Shown here: piece by piece, positions 36,319 through 44,195 of the stretch
Layout of the letters: every line of letters starts with the position of its first letter
Numbering within the stretch: position 1 is the stretch's first letter
Assembly (NCBI RefSeq): GCF_042658685.1
Contig: NZ_JBHSQY010000001.1
Direction: 5' to 3' (one strand)
Source: Macrococcoides bohemicum
GTDB lineage: Bacteria > Bacillota > Bacilli > Staphylococcales > Staphylococcaceae
DNA length: 64,000 nucleotides
Program-made: the position numbers and the translations under genes
The notes under the pieces: generated by a model
What the model was told of the DNA's origin: nothing
Seen by the model: only the letters and a program-made list of their open reading frames with translations
The model's database searches: none

Positions 36319-37914
36319 TTGAAGAAATTTAATATGAAAGAGATATTTAAAATATCATATAAACAATCTGATTATTTAAAGACATTAGATAATGAAGATA
36401 AGAAAAAATTTAAAAAGCTACCTGAAGATGATAAAAATAGAATTGTATATGAATGGTTAGTAGAAACAGGTCAATGGGATAAAGAAAAAGTTAATGATAA
36501 TCAAAATCGAAATGCTGAAATTAAAACTAATATTAATAATAATTCTATAACTGAGCCTAAAAAGAGTGGTTTATATACTTTTATTAGTATTGTTATAGTA
36601 ATTTCTAGCTTATTAACGTTTGCTGAACCTACGTTCGCATTACTTACTTTAATATTAGTTATCATGTTACTTGTTAAATTTATAGGTGTTTCAAAGAAAG
36701 ATGTTGAATATATACCTGATCTATATGATGTCAAACATAGTATTTACAATAGACAAGAAGAAAACAAAGTATTACAAACGGATAATGAAACTTTAGAAGA
36801 AAAAATACATAGCAATAAAAATATCTTAATTAAAATAGAAAAAGATATTGAGAACAAAAAGCATATTCTAAACGAAATTACTGAGCAAATTAAACCGAAA
36901 CTTGAAGATTATAATTTTAATCTCTTATACCCTATTAATATGTTTGATGACATGTCATCATATGATATTAAAAACGAAATTAATGATTTGAATATGCAAG
37001 AAAAAAGAACATCTAATGTTAATGAAATAATTAATAATACTGACATTGATAATAAGAAACATGCTAAAAATCAATTAAAACAAATTATTACTTTGTTTAA
37101 TGTCGAATGTGAGTTCTTATTTAATAAATTGACTTCAAATAATTTTGATACTACTTATAACAGGATTATTAAGAACTTTGAACAATTAAATAAGCTATTT
37201 GAAACAGATGGTGTTCATTTAGAAGATAGCTTTTTGCAAATTAAATTAAAAAAATTAGAACTATTTCACAGGTTACAAATAAAACTTCAAGAAGAGGCTG
37301 AAATTAGAAAAGAAGAAAGACTTAGAATAGCAGAAGAACAAAAAGCTGAAAGAGAACTCGAAAAGAAGAAGAATGAGATTGCTAAAGAGCAAAAACAATT
37401 TAATCAAGAGATTAGTAAATTAATGAAATACTTAGCTTCATCAAGTGACGAGGTACAAAAACAATTATATGTTGATAAAATTAACGAGTTAAATGGTAAA
37501 GTTGAGCAATTAGAAGAAGATAAAAAAGATGTAGAAAACCGTTTATTAAATACTCGTGCAGGTTATGTATATGTTATTTCTAATATTGGTTCGTTTGGTG
37601 AAAAGGTGCTTAAAATAGGTGTTACTAGACGTTTAGAACCTATGGATAGAATAAAAGAATTAGGTGATGCATCTGTACCATTTGAATTTGATGTTCATGC
37701 TTTAATATTTTCTGAAGATGCACCAAGACTTGAGAATATATTACATAATCATTTTAGAGATAGAGAAGTAAACAAAGTAAATCATAGAAAAGAGTTCTTT
37801 AATGTTGATTTAGAAGAAGTTGAACAGGTTGTTAAAGAAAATCATAACAATACAGTTAAATTTAATAAAGAGCCAATAGCACAACAGTATAGGGAATCTA
37901 TGAGATATAAATAG
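36319..37914 (+). CDS. Membrane-anchored coiled-coil protein with C-terminal GIY-YIG/T5orf172-like nuclease domain
   Basis: 531 residues from TTG 36319, after aaaaaggag. Residues ~1-60 are charged; ~78-118 form a membrane hairpin (GLYTFISIVIVISSLLTFA ... LLTLILVIMLLVKFIGV). A long helical coiled coil covers ~145-410, including a Lys/Glu-rich stretch. The C-terminal ~100 residues are T5orf172-like: GYVYVISN, KVLKIGVTRRLEPMDRIKEL, LENILHNHF, VNHRKEFF. The order resembles DUF4041-GIY-YIG proteins of phages, but the membrane hairpin is unusual. It lies in the cargo slot next to attL, which suggests a phage-interference or defence role; this is inference. Confidence 0.75.
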   Translation: MKKFNMKEIFKISYKQSDYLKTLDNEDKKKFKKLPEDDKNRIVYEWLVETGQWDKEKVNDNQNRNAEIKTNINNNSITEPKKSGLYTFISIVIVISSLLTFAEPTFALLTLILVIMLLVKFIGVSKKDVEYIPDLYDVKHSIYNRQEENKVLQTDNETLEEKIHSNKNILIKIEKDIENKKHILNEITEQIKPKLEDYNFNLLYPINMFDDMSSYDIKNEINDLNMQEKRTSNVNEIINNTDIDNKKHAKNQLKQIITLFNVECEFLFNKLTSNNFDTTYNRIIKNFEQLNKLFETDGVHLEDSFLQIKLKKLELFHRLQIKLQEEAEIRKEERLRIAEEQKAERELEKKKNEIAKEQKQFNQEISKLMKYLASSSDEVQKQLYVDKINELNGKVEQLEEDKKDVENRLLNTRAGYVYVISNIGSFGEKVLKIGVTRRLEPMDRIKELGDASVPFEFDVHALIFSEDAPRLENILHNHFRDREVNKVNHRKEFFNVDLEEVEQVVKENHNNTVKFNKEPIAQQYRESMRYK

Positions 37915-37984
37915 TCAATTGCAAACAAATTTAAAGATACATACGTAAAAAAGCTTACAAAAGTAAGCTGTAGGAGATGAAGAA

Positions 37985-38179
37985 ATGACATTTAATTTTA
38001 ATAAAGGGCAAAATAATAGTTCTAATAAAAAAAATTCAAATAATGGACAACGACCTATTAATGAAGATATAGAAAAGCGTTATGACCCGAATTCTGACTA
38101 TAAAAATTATAGGAATGGCTCTCATGAAAGAAAACCACCTACTGCACAAGAAGAAAGTTATTACTTTAATGAGGATTAA
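37985..38179 (+). CDS. Small Asn/Lys-rich, probably disordered protein
   Basis: 64 residues, with no membrane segment. It is rich in Asn, Ser and Lys (FNKGQNNSSNKKNSNNGQRP) and ends EESYYFNED. It has a good site (ggagatgaagaa), lies 70 bp after the GIY-YIG gene on the same strand, and is probably co-transcribed. Function is not recognised. Confidence 0.55.
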   Translation: MTFNFNKGQNNSSNKKNSNNGQRPINEDIEKRYDPNSDYKNYRNGSHERKPPTAQEESYYFNED

Positions 38180-38184
38180 AGATT

Positions 38185-38808
38185 TTATATCTGCTTTTTT
38201 AATTTTAGAATTTCGATTATATAATTTTGCTCGGAGTTAATATATTTTAATTTTTCTGTAATATCATCTTTAAATTTATCCTCATTTATTGAATTTTTAC
38301 ATGGTTTAACAGTTAAATTAAGTTGATCTTGATTTGTAATTTCAAAATTAATTAACCATCCTTTTGTTTTGAGTTTGTTATTTTCATAATCATATAGTTC
38401 GATGAATATTAAGTGTGATTCATCTTCAAATAATTTTTCTATAACTGATAAAGAGTTCTTTTTCGTTAAATTTCTACTTTTTCGATATTTGTTTATATTT
38501 GATGAATATAATCTAAAAAGAGCTGGTAAAATTAAAATACTTATGAGAAAAATAATTGCTAAAGTTTGAAATAACGTTAGAAGTATATAAATTAAATCGA
38601 AATTTTTAATTAAGTTGTTTAATTTATACTCTTGCATATTCCAACCATAAAATAATAAAAAAATTATTAATGACAGAATAGAGAGAGCAGAAAGTGTACA
38701 TTTTTTCATAAATTCATCTTGATTACCAATATTTGAGGTTTCTCTAAGATAAATATATGTCAATAAACCTGGCACACCAGATGTAATAAGAAAGATAATA
38801 AACGACAT
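38185..38808 (-). CDS. Three-helix membrane protein with cytosolic C-terminal domain, probably SOS-controlled
   Basis: 207 residues from ATG 38808. Membrane helices lie at about 2-20 (FIIFLITSGVPGLLTYIYL), 37-57 and 70-98, followed by a ~105-residue soluble tail. The layout recalls DUF6338-type proteins, but I cannot confirm this. It is convergent with the GIY-YIG/small-protein pair. Its promoter holds a LexA box between -35 and -10 (see 38852-38872), so DNA damage should induce it. A damage-triggered membrane effector or a satellite induction factor are both possible. Confidence 0.65.
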   Translation of the reverse strand: MSFIIFLITSGVPGLLTYIYLRETSNIGNQDEFMKKCTLSALSILSLIIFLLFYGWNMQEYKLNNLIKNFDLIYILLTLFQTLAIIFLISILILPALFRLYSSNINKYRKSRNLTKKNSLSVIEKLFEDESHLIFIELYDYENNKLKTKGWLINFEITNQDQLNLTVKPCKNSINEDKFKDDITEKLKYINSEQNYIIEILKLKKQI

Positions 38809-38851
38809 CAAAAACACATCCTTAAATTTTAATACTTTATATTTATTTAAA

Positions 38852-38872
38852 ATTATACCAGAACGTACGTTC
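38852..38872 (-). promoter_or_regulatory. LexA (SOS) box with -10 element
   Basis: GAACGTACGTTCC at 38861-38873 fits the Gram-positive LexA consensus CGAACRNRYGTTYC except for the first C. On the minus strand it runs directly into TGGTATAAT (-10 at 38852-38857), so the box lies between -35 and -10 of the 38185-38808 gene. The palindrome itself is 12 bp. Confidence 0.7.
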
Positions 38873-38984
38873 CGTTAAAAGTGTAAGTAATTTGGAATTA
38901 ACAATAAATAAGATAACTTGTGTAAAACCTATTTTAAATTTATTTATAGTAATACCACTATATATTATGTATATCGTGATTATA

Positions 38985-39055
38985 TGATCTAGACTAAGAA
39001 ACTCTTAGACCAGATAAAAGCTGAAACGTATAATATACGTTTTAGCTTTATTTTG
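38985..39055 (+). ncRNA. Candidate small RNA ending in a strong terminator
   Basis: A 6-bp hairpin (ctaaga-aac-tcttag) is followed by a 15-bp stem, aaagctgaaacgtat / atacgttttagcttt (one G-U), at 39017-39049, with a 3-nt loop and a T-rich tail. No gene reads into it from the plus side, so it may end a short independent transcript. The promoter and 5' end are not defined. Confidence 0.4.
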
Positions 39056-39416
39056 AAATAATGATTAAACAATGTTTACGTATAGGCACTATAACTTTTA
39101 GTTAGTGTGTTTACAATAAAAATTTAGCTTACTAAAACAAAAATAAATTAGTACAATAATGTACCTATCTTTAGAATAACTGTTCTCTAAACAAAAACTT
39201 TCATTGAGCATAGTCAAAATGAGTAAACAATAAATGCACCCTAAAAAATTAGTACACCACATCTTTGTGTTGTATTATGAATTTTTATATATCCTAAAAA
39301 GTCTAATCAAACTATTTTTTTAATGTATAATGGGGTGCGTGTTTCAAGATGCCCTTAAATCTACACAACATATTATAACCACATTTACAGAAAGGCAAGT
39401 TGGTATTCATTAATAT

Positions 39417-39533
39417 CCCCAAATATGGGGTTATTATAATACGTCCAAGTATGGACGTATTATATTTATGTACACAAACTAATTTTAATTTGTGAACATA
39501 AAGTGATAGTCCCAACATTTCGCTTGTATAAGC
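39417..39533. repeat. Cluster of four hairpins
   Basis: The stems are: CCCC/GGGG with a 6-nt loop (39417-39430); a perfect 13-bp stem tataatacgtcca / tggacgtattata with loop agta (39435-39464); TGTaCACAAA / TTTGTGaACA (39469-39498); GCTT/AAGC (39522-39533). A TATAAT lies upstream near 39326. The region could be a structured RNA or a single-strand DNA origin. Confidence 0.5.
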
Positions 39534-39680
39534 ACATTAATCAATATGCTTAATTTTGAGCGTATTTAATTATATTAGAGCCTAAATATCGGCTATACCA
39601 ATCTAATTTAATTCTTATTATCAAATTTTGACTATAATAATACACTCAATATTGAAGATATTAATAAAATGATTGCTTCA

Positions 39681-39712
39681 AATAAAAAATGACCTGCAAT
39701 AAGCTAGGTCAT
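39681..39712 (-). terminator. Terminator of the integrase gene
   Basis: Read on minus: atgacct / aggtcat with a 10-nt loop, then T6. It overlaps the integrase stop codon. Confidence 0.7.
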
Positions 39713-40959
39713 GATGTAAGTGATATTTCATCTAATTTTGTTATTAAATCTTTATCCATTTTTTCAGTAACATGTGAATATACCTGAAGTGTTGTTTTAT
39801 GATCTGTATGTCCTACACGTTCCATAATGGCTTTTAACGATATACCTAACTGTGATAAAGTAGATATATGCGTATGACGTAATGTGTGAGTCGTTATACG
39901 CTTCTTTATTTTTTTAGGGTATTTATCATTAGAATTAATAAAATCGACTGTAGAAGCCAATTTTTCGTTAATTTTCTTAGTATGAATAGGATTACCATAA
40001 GTATTAGTGAAAACAAAACCACGATCTATATAATCATCTTCCCAATGTGCTGATTTCTTATTTTCCAGCATTATTATTTTTAATATTTGAATACTTCTAT
40101 CAGAAAGTGAGATAGTTCTATAACTTCCCTCGTTTTTTGTTGTGTCTTTCACACCAAAAGTACCATCTTTTTTGTTAGTCTCCCAAATGATAGATCCATT
40201 AATTAATAGCTTTTTGTTTTTAAAGTCTATATTACTCTTTTCAATTGCCAATAATTCAGCAATACGCATGCCGTTTAGAGCTTGAAATTCAATTATAAGG
40301 GGAATTATCATATTGTTTCTCTTTCTCGTTGAAATGCGTCTCTGTGCGTTTAAATCATGCATTGCATTAATGAGTAATTTTAACTCGTCTATTTCAAGAT
40401 AATTATTTCGCTTACTTTCTATGTCCTTTAAAGATTTAGCCTTATTAGGAACTACAATATCAGACAAGAAACTTATATCTGTAAGGCCATATACAACTGA
40501 TACATGCTTAAATACTCGATTCAGTACCGATTTATAACTTGTCATTGCTGATTTACTTCTATCTTCTTTATTCCAGGCTATGAATATATCTTGTACTTGC
40601 TTATATTTATAATTCTTTATTAAATCATCTTCAGGAACTTTTAATTTAATAGCTTTTATAATACTTTTCTTTTCCAGGATTGTTGTTCTTTTTGCTCCTG
40701 ATGTATTTGTATATATTTCAAGCCATTCATCACAAGCATTATGAACGGTTAAGCTATTCAGTGATTTACTAGCAGTATTACCTATCTTTTCATTTATCTT
40801 CTCATCTAACCGCTTCATAGCTTCTTTCTGTGAGGGTTTAGTATCTTTATTCATGACTACAGACACGCGTCGCCATTTTTCAGAGAGGGGATCTTTATAT
40901 TTTTCATAGAAGCGGTACCTAGTATTACCTTCTTTGTCTATAAATGCTTCACACCACAT
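39709..40959 (-). CDS. int: Phage-type tyrosine integrase
   Basis: 416 residues. An N-terminal arm-binding-like domain (FIDKEGNTRYRFYEKYKDP) precedes a SAM-like core-binding domain (~65-170) and the catalytic domain. Catalytic residues: Arg in NGMRIAELLAI, HTLRH box, His in VGHTDHKTT, Tyr in QVYSHVT. It should recombine the 28-bp ndk core, with the 21-bp repeats as arm sites. It is transcribed leftward and lies about 3.5 kb from attL because cargo has been inserted between. Confidence 0.95.
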   Translation of the reverse strand: MWCEAFIDKEGNTRYRFYEKYKDPLSEKWRRVSVVMNKDTKPSQKEAMKRLDEKINEKIGNTASKSLNSLTVHNACDEWLEIYTNTSGAKRTTILEKKSIIKAIKLKVPEDDLIKNYKYKQVQDIFIAWNKEDRSKSAMTSYKSVLNRVFKHVSVVYGLTDISFLSDIVVPNKAKSLKDIESKRNNYLEIDELKLLINAMHDLNAQRRISTRKRNNMIIPLIIEFQALNGMRIAELLAIEKSNIDFKNKKLLINGSIIWETNKKDGTFGVKDTTKNEGSYRTISLSDRSIQILKIIMLENKKSAHWEDDYIDRGFVFTNTYGNPIHTKKINEKLASTVDFINSNDKYPKKIKKRITTHTLRHTHISTLSQLGISLKAIMERVGHTDHKTTLQVYSHVTEKMDKDLITKLDEISLTS

Positions 40960-40994
40960 ATAATCACCTCATAACTATTTAAATATATTAATTT

Positions 40995-41894
40995 TTACTT
41001 ATGTTTTTGATAGTACTCGTTAATAATATTTTCAAGATAATCTATATATTCTTTTTTAGAAGCGAAATTTTGAGGGTGTATTTCAATTTCTTTAATTGAT
41101 TGTTCAAATTCATCTATATCTTCTATGGCTAGATTATAGAGATAAGCAATTTTTTTACTCTCTGACATAGGATATTTATTTTGCAAATCTTTAATTTTTT
41201 TCATAGCATTATCAAGTATATTATCTATGTCATTAATAAGTTGTTGTGATAAATTATTTTCTAATATATCTAGAACATATATATTTCTTTCATCGAATTC
41301 TATTTTCATTGACTCAGGGTATCTATCTATTTCTTCATCAGGCTTTAGATAATACAATGAATCTAAAGTGTTTAAGATTAAATTTTCATTTGTTTTTACC
41401 ATATCTTTATAGTAATCTTTAAAAGTTTGCAAAAAATAAAAATAGATAACTGATTTATGTGTTGGTAATTTGTCTATTATATCCTGGGGAGATCTGAAAG
41501 TTTCTTCTAAAAAGGGTACAGATAATATTTTTTTTATAGAATAGATTAATATCGATTCGAATTCATAAGTATCTTTAAAATAATTTAGAGCCTTTATATC
41601 ATAATCATTTAAAACATCAGATTTAATAATTTCATCATATATTTGCTTTCCAATATTCATGTATATTAGATCTTCATTAATTCTTTCTTTTTCTACATCA
41701 AAACCAGCAAGCCATTTTTCATTAACATTTAAAGCTTTTGCAATAAGATTTAACTTATCGTTTTTGGGTTCGTACTTTCCATTGATATAGTCACTTATTG
41801 AGTTTCTTCCAATACCTGTACTCTTTGATAATTCTGATTGGGATATGTTTTTTTCTTTTAGAACTAATTTAAGTCTACTACTGAATGAAGTCAT
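40995..41894 (-). CDS. CI/Stl-like helix-turn-helix repressor
   Basis: 299 residues. The N-terminal ~65 residues are an XRE helix-turn-helix (LVLKEKNISQSELSKSTGIGRNSISDYINGKYEPKNDKLN). The rest is an acidic helical region with no Ser-Lys peptidase dyad of the LexA/CI type seen. That favours de-repression by a helper-phage protein (SaPI Stl style) rather than RecA-driven self-cleavage. It is divergent from Cro across two operators. Site gaggaggg precedes the ATG. Confidence 0.85.
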   Translation of the reverse strand: MTSFSSRLKLVLKEKNISQSELSKSTGIGRNSISDYINGKYEPKNDKLNLIAKALNVNEKWLAGFDVEKERINEDLIYMNIGKQIYDEIIKSDVLNDYDIKALNYFKDTYEFESILIYSIKKILSVPFLEETFRSPQDIIDKLPTHKSVIYFYFLQTFKDYYKDMVKTNENLILNTLDSLYYLKPDEEIDRYPESMKIEFDERNIYVLDILENNLSQQLINDIDNILDNAMKKIKDLQNKYPMSESKKIAYLYNLAIEDIDEFEQSIKEIEIHPQNFASKKEYIDYLENIINEYYQKHK

Positions 41895-41915
41895 TTTATC
41901 CCTCCTCTAAAAAGG

Positions 41916-41944
41916 AATATACCACTATATATAATAAACTTCAA
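41916..41944 (-). promoter_or_regulatory. Repressor promoter (leftward)
   Basis: On minus: TTGAAG, 17 bp, TATATT, ending 22 bp before the repressor start. Operator O1 lies just upstream of the -35. Confidence 0.65.
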
Positions 41945-41952
41945 TAAAATTT

Positions 41953-41968
41953 GTACGGTTTTCTGTGC
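41953..41968. promoter_or_regulatory. Operator O1
   Basis: GTACGGTTTTCTGTGC is the reverse complement of a GYACAG-AAAA-CCGTAC palindrome. It lies between the two divergent promoters. Confidence 0.65.
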
Positions 41969-41976
41969 ATTTTTTG

Positions 41977-42005
41977 TTGACATACTTAATTATATAGAAT
42001 AAGAT
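41977..42005 (+). promoter_or_regulatory. Early rightward promoter (Cro)
   Basis: TTGACA and TAAGAT with 17-bp spacing. O2 starts 7 bp downstream, over the expected transcription start. Confidence 0.75.
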
Positions 42006-42011
42006 AGTTTT

Positions 42012-42027
42012 GTACAGAAAACTGAAC
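42012..42027. promoter_or_regulatory. Operator O2
   Basis: GTACAGAAAACTGAAC matches the GTACnG-N4-CnGTAC pattern with one change. It overlaps the start of the early transcript. Confidence 0.65.
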
Positions 42028-42040
42028 TAGGAGGTTTTAT

Positions 42041-42283
42041 ATGTCGGATGTAAAATTTGATTATTCTCTATTAATCGAGAGAATGAATGAAATGAACTAT
42101 ACTAAAACTAAATTGGCTAAGGAAATGTCTATAGGTAGAACCACATTGAATGAAAAACTTTCAAATAATACACTTTTTAAACAAAATGAAATCAAATTGA
42201 TGTGTAAACTATTAAAAATTAAAAGCTCAAAAATTAATGATTATTTTTTTAAAGAAGTTGTACAGAAAACCGTACAAAAATAA
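42041..42283 (+). CDS. Cro-like DNA-binding protein
   Basis: 80 residues with a helix-turn-helix (YTKTKLAKEMSIGRTTLNEKLSNN), of the small phage Cro/DUF739 type. It is the first gene of the rightward early operon, with site aggagg. Its 3' end contains a third operator that encodes VQKTV. Confidence 0.85.
   Translation: MSDVKFDYSLLIERMNEMNYTKTKLAKEMSIGRTTLNEKLSNNTLFKQNEIKLMCKLLKIKSSKINDYFFKEVVQKTVQK
42261..42276. promoter_or_regulatory. Operator O3 inside the end of the Cro gene
   Basis: GTACAGAAAACCGTAC is the best match to the palindrome GTACnG-AAAA-CnGTAC among the three sites. It lies 27 bp before the next start codon. Confidence 0.6.
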
Positions 42284-42302
42284 TATGTGGGAGGGAGATT
42301 TT

Positions 42303-42467
42303 ATGTGGAGAATATTAAAATCATCTATTTATTTAATTGTTATTTTTTGTGTAAGCAATACATTTACTAATACTAGTTTGGGCTTTTTATCATTAAGTTA
42401 TTTCTTATCTTTAGGGATCTTAAGTTATGAAGTAATTTGCAATGATATAAAAAGGGGGGTTCTATAA
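42303..42467 (+). CDS. Small hydrophobic protein of the early operon
   Basis: 54 residues from the ATG at 42303, after gggagggag. It is mostly hydrophobic, with two likely membrane helices (SIYLIVIFCVSN; LGFLSLSYFLSLGILSYEVI). A longer frame from 42237 lies within the Cro gene. Function is unknown. Confidence 0.6.
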   Translation: MWRILKSSIYLIVIFCVSNTFTNTSLGFLSLSYFLSLGILSYEVICNDIKRGVL

Positions 42468-42737
42468 ATGACTAATTTAATAAGTATGGAAAAACCTAAT
42501 ATTGAAAATTCTTATATGTCTCCAAAGGAAATATATATGAAAAATAAAAGGTTCGCTAAAATTTCTACTATTTCACATATCTATGATGTAAGTAAATCAA
42601 CGGTTTATAGATGGCTAGAAAATTTAGATGAACAACAGTTTCCAGGTGTTTATGTAGAATTATCATCTTCATTAAAACTTATTAACTTAGATGAATTCGA
42701 TAAATATTTATATTCTATGCACAAAAAATACTTATAA
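42468..42737 (+). CDS. Helix-turn-helix protein, possible excisionase
   Basis: 89 residues. RFAKISTISHIYDVSKSTVYRWLENL is a MerR/excisionase-like helix-turn-helix. It starts directly after the previous stop, behind aaggggggttctata. An early small DNA-binding gene opposite the integrase could be Xis; it could equally be a second regulator. Confidence 0.6.
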   Translation: MTNLISMEKPNIENSYMSPKEIYMKNKRFAKISTISHIYDVSKSTVYRWLENLDEQQFPGVYVELSSSLKLINLDEFDKYLYSMHKKYL

Positions 42738-42754
42738 AAATCGGAGGATAAAAT

Positions 42755-43042
42755 ATGTCAATATTAGTTGAATTACAAGATGTTAAATCATCATTAAATG
42801 TTACGTTAGAAAAATTAACTGGATTAGAAATAACAAATACTTATTACACGGAAGATTATTTTGAAGGAAAATCTCCAGAAACACATGAAGAATTTTTTGA
42901 ATTTGGAAGATCATTTTATGAAATGAGACTTGGTAATGAACAAAGTAATGATTTATTACTTCTTTATATCAATAGATTAAAGAATGATATTGCTATGTTA
43001 GAACAAACTATTAAAGCATTAAAGAAAGAAAAAGCAGAATAA
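42755..43042 (+). CDS. Hypothetical early protein
   Basis: 95 residues, acidic, mainly helical, ending in a short coiled coil (INRLKNDIAMLEQTIKALKKEKAE). It has site cggagg and is the last gene before an internal terminator. No function is recognised. Confidence 0.7.
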   Translation: MSILVELQDVKSSLNVTLEKLTGLEITNTYYTEDYFEGKSPETHEEFFEFGRSFYEMRLGNEQSNDLLLLYINRLKNDIAMLEQTIKALKKEKAE

Positions 43043-43066
43043 GTAATATGAAGAATAGCGCAATTA

Positions 43067-43115
43067 AAAAAGTTCTAACAAGCACATTCCCCAATGACAT
43101 GTTAGAACCTTTTTA
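43067..43115 (+). terminator. Terminator or attenuator before the replication genes
   Basis: A 14-bp stem, aaaaagttctaaca / tgttagaaccttttt, with a 19-nt loop and T tail splits the early operon from the replication genes. Confidence 0.7.
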
Positions 43116-43260
43116 TAAAAATTAGATATTCAATACTTGAAACTTAATTTGTAGTATTTACATTTAAAAATACTTCATAAAAATAGCAGGACATCTATAT
43201 GCCTATTCTATCATATTATAAAGAATTTTACTGAACTTTTTTAAGATGGAGGTAGGTAAT

Positions 43261-44184
43261 ATGACAGGGTGGATAAGTTTGTATAGAAGCATAGAAAATC
43301 ATTGGATTTATGAAGAAGATAGAACTTTTTCTAAATTTGAAGCCTGGATAGATATATTACTAATGGTTAATCATACAGATAAAAAAATTACATTAGGAAA
43401 TGAGTTAATAACTGTAAAAAGAGGTCAAAAAGTAACCAGTATACGCAAATTATGCGACAGATGGAAATGGTCGAATAATAAAGTAAAAAAGTATCTAGAT
43501 ATGTTACAACATGACGGAATGATATTAATAAAAAGCGACACTAAAAAAACGGTTATAACCGTTGTAAACTATGACAAGTATCAAAATCAAGAAATTAAAA
43601 AGCGACAAAGAAACGACACAAACGAAACGCAAATGAAACACGATAGCGACAAAGAAACGACAGAAATGCATTTCGAAAAAGAAACGGACGCATATCAAAA
43701 GCACACAAACAATAATGTAAATAATGAATTAATAATGAGTAATAATGTTGTAGTAGAGCCTAATCAGAAAAATGACTTTGCAGAAGTTATAAATCTTTAT
43801 CAAAATGATATACAAGCGACACCACCACTAACAGTTATTAATAAGCTATCAGATGATTTTGATATGTTCGGTAAAGAGATTATGTTATACGCCATTAAGA
43901 AGTCGGCTCTTGCTGGTAATCGTGATTACCGCTTCATTGATTACTTAACAAAAGAATGGCGTAAGCAACAGTTAAAGACACTTGAAGCGGTTGAACAGTT
44001 TGAAGATAAAAGAAATCAACCGAAACATTCATACAGCTATAACAACGATAGAAACGGAGTAACAAATAAATACGGAGATAGATATGATTTATCATTCCAG
44101 GCCTTAGAGTTGAAAAAGGAAAAGAGCGGTATAGCTTCATTTACGCAAGAAGAATATAAGGCATATGAAAGTTATTACTTTTAA
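43261..44184 (+). CDS. DnaD/DnaB-like phage replication initiator
   Basis: 307 residues from the ATG at 43261, after atggaggtaggt. The N-terminal winged-helix part (WISLYRSIENHWIYEEDRTFSKFEAWIDIL ... RKLCDRWKWSNNKVKKYLDML) is typical of phage replisome organisers. The C-terminal DnaD-like domain (PPLTVINKLSDDFDMFGKEIMLYAIKKSA) recruits the loader. The linker (~115-160) is low-complexity, and its coding DNA carries iteron-like repeats. Paired with the DnaC-like gene 11 bp downstream. Confidence 0.85.
   Translation: MTGWISLYRSIENHWIYEEDRTFSKFEAWIDILLMVNHTDKKITLGNELITVKRGQKVTSIRKLCDRWKWSNNKVKKYLDMLQHDGMILIKSDTKKTVITVVNYDKYQNQEIKKRQRNDTNETQMKHDSDKETTEMHFEKETDAYQKHTNNNVNNELIMSNNVVVEPNQKNDFAEVINLYQNDIQATPPLTVINKLSDDFDMFGKEIMLYAIKKSALAGNRDYRFIDYLTKEWRKQQLKTLEAVEQFEDKRNQPKHSYSYNNDRNGVTNKYGDRYDLSFQALELKKEKSGIASFTQEEYKAYESYYF
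43534..43662. repeat. Iteron-like repeats and palindrome: candidate replication origin
   Basis: Two perfect 18-bp copies of agcgacaaagaaacgaca lie at 43601-43618 and 43645-43662; a relative, agcgacactaaaaaaacgg, starts at 43534. A perfect 16-bp palindrome, AACGGTTATAACCGTT, spans 43548-43563. Phage origins often lie inside the initiator gene. Confidence 0.55.
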
Positions 44185-44195
44185 GGAGGCTCATT

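Larger units (their letters stand above)
38873..39708. other. Intergenic region with structured-RNA candidates
   Basis: About 840 bp without a supported gene. It holds a terminator-like hairpin at 39017-39055 and a run of four hairpins at 39417-39533. A minus-strand frame at 39312-39518 has no ribosome-binding site and overlaps the hairpins. 39541-39680 shows only AT-rich sequence. Confidence 0.6.

Noticed and set aside
36319..37914. Homing endonuclease reading of the GIY-YIG-like protein.
   Set aside because: It is not inside an intron or interrupted gene, and has a membrane hairpin and long coiled coil not typical of homing enzymes.
39312..39518. 68-codon minus-strand frame near the integrase.
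   Set aside because: No ribosome-binding site, unlikely composition, and it coincides with four hairpins on the same DNA.
40995..41894. LexA/CI-type self-cleaving repressor.
   Set aside because: No Ala/Cys-Gly cleavage site with downstream Ser and Lys dyad is visible after the helix-turn-helix.
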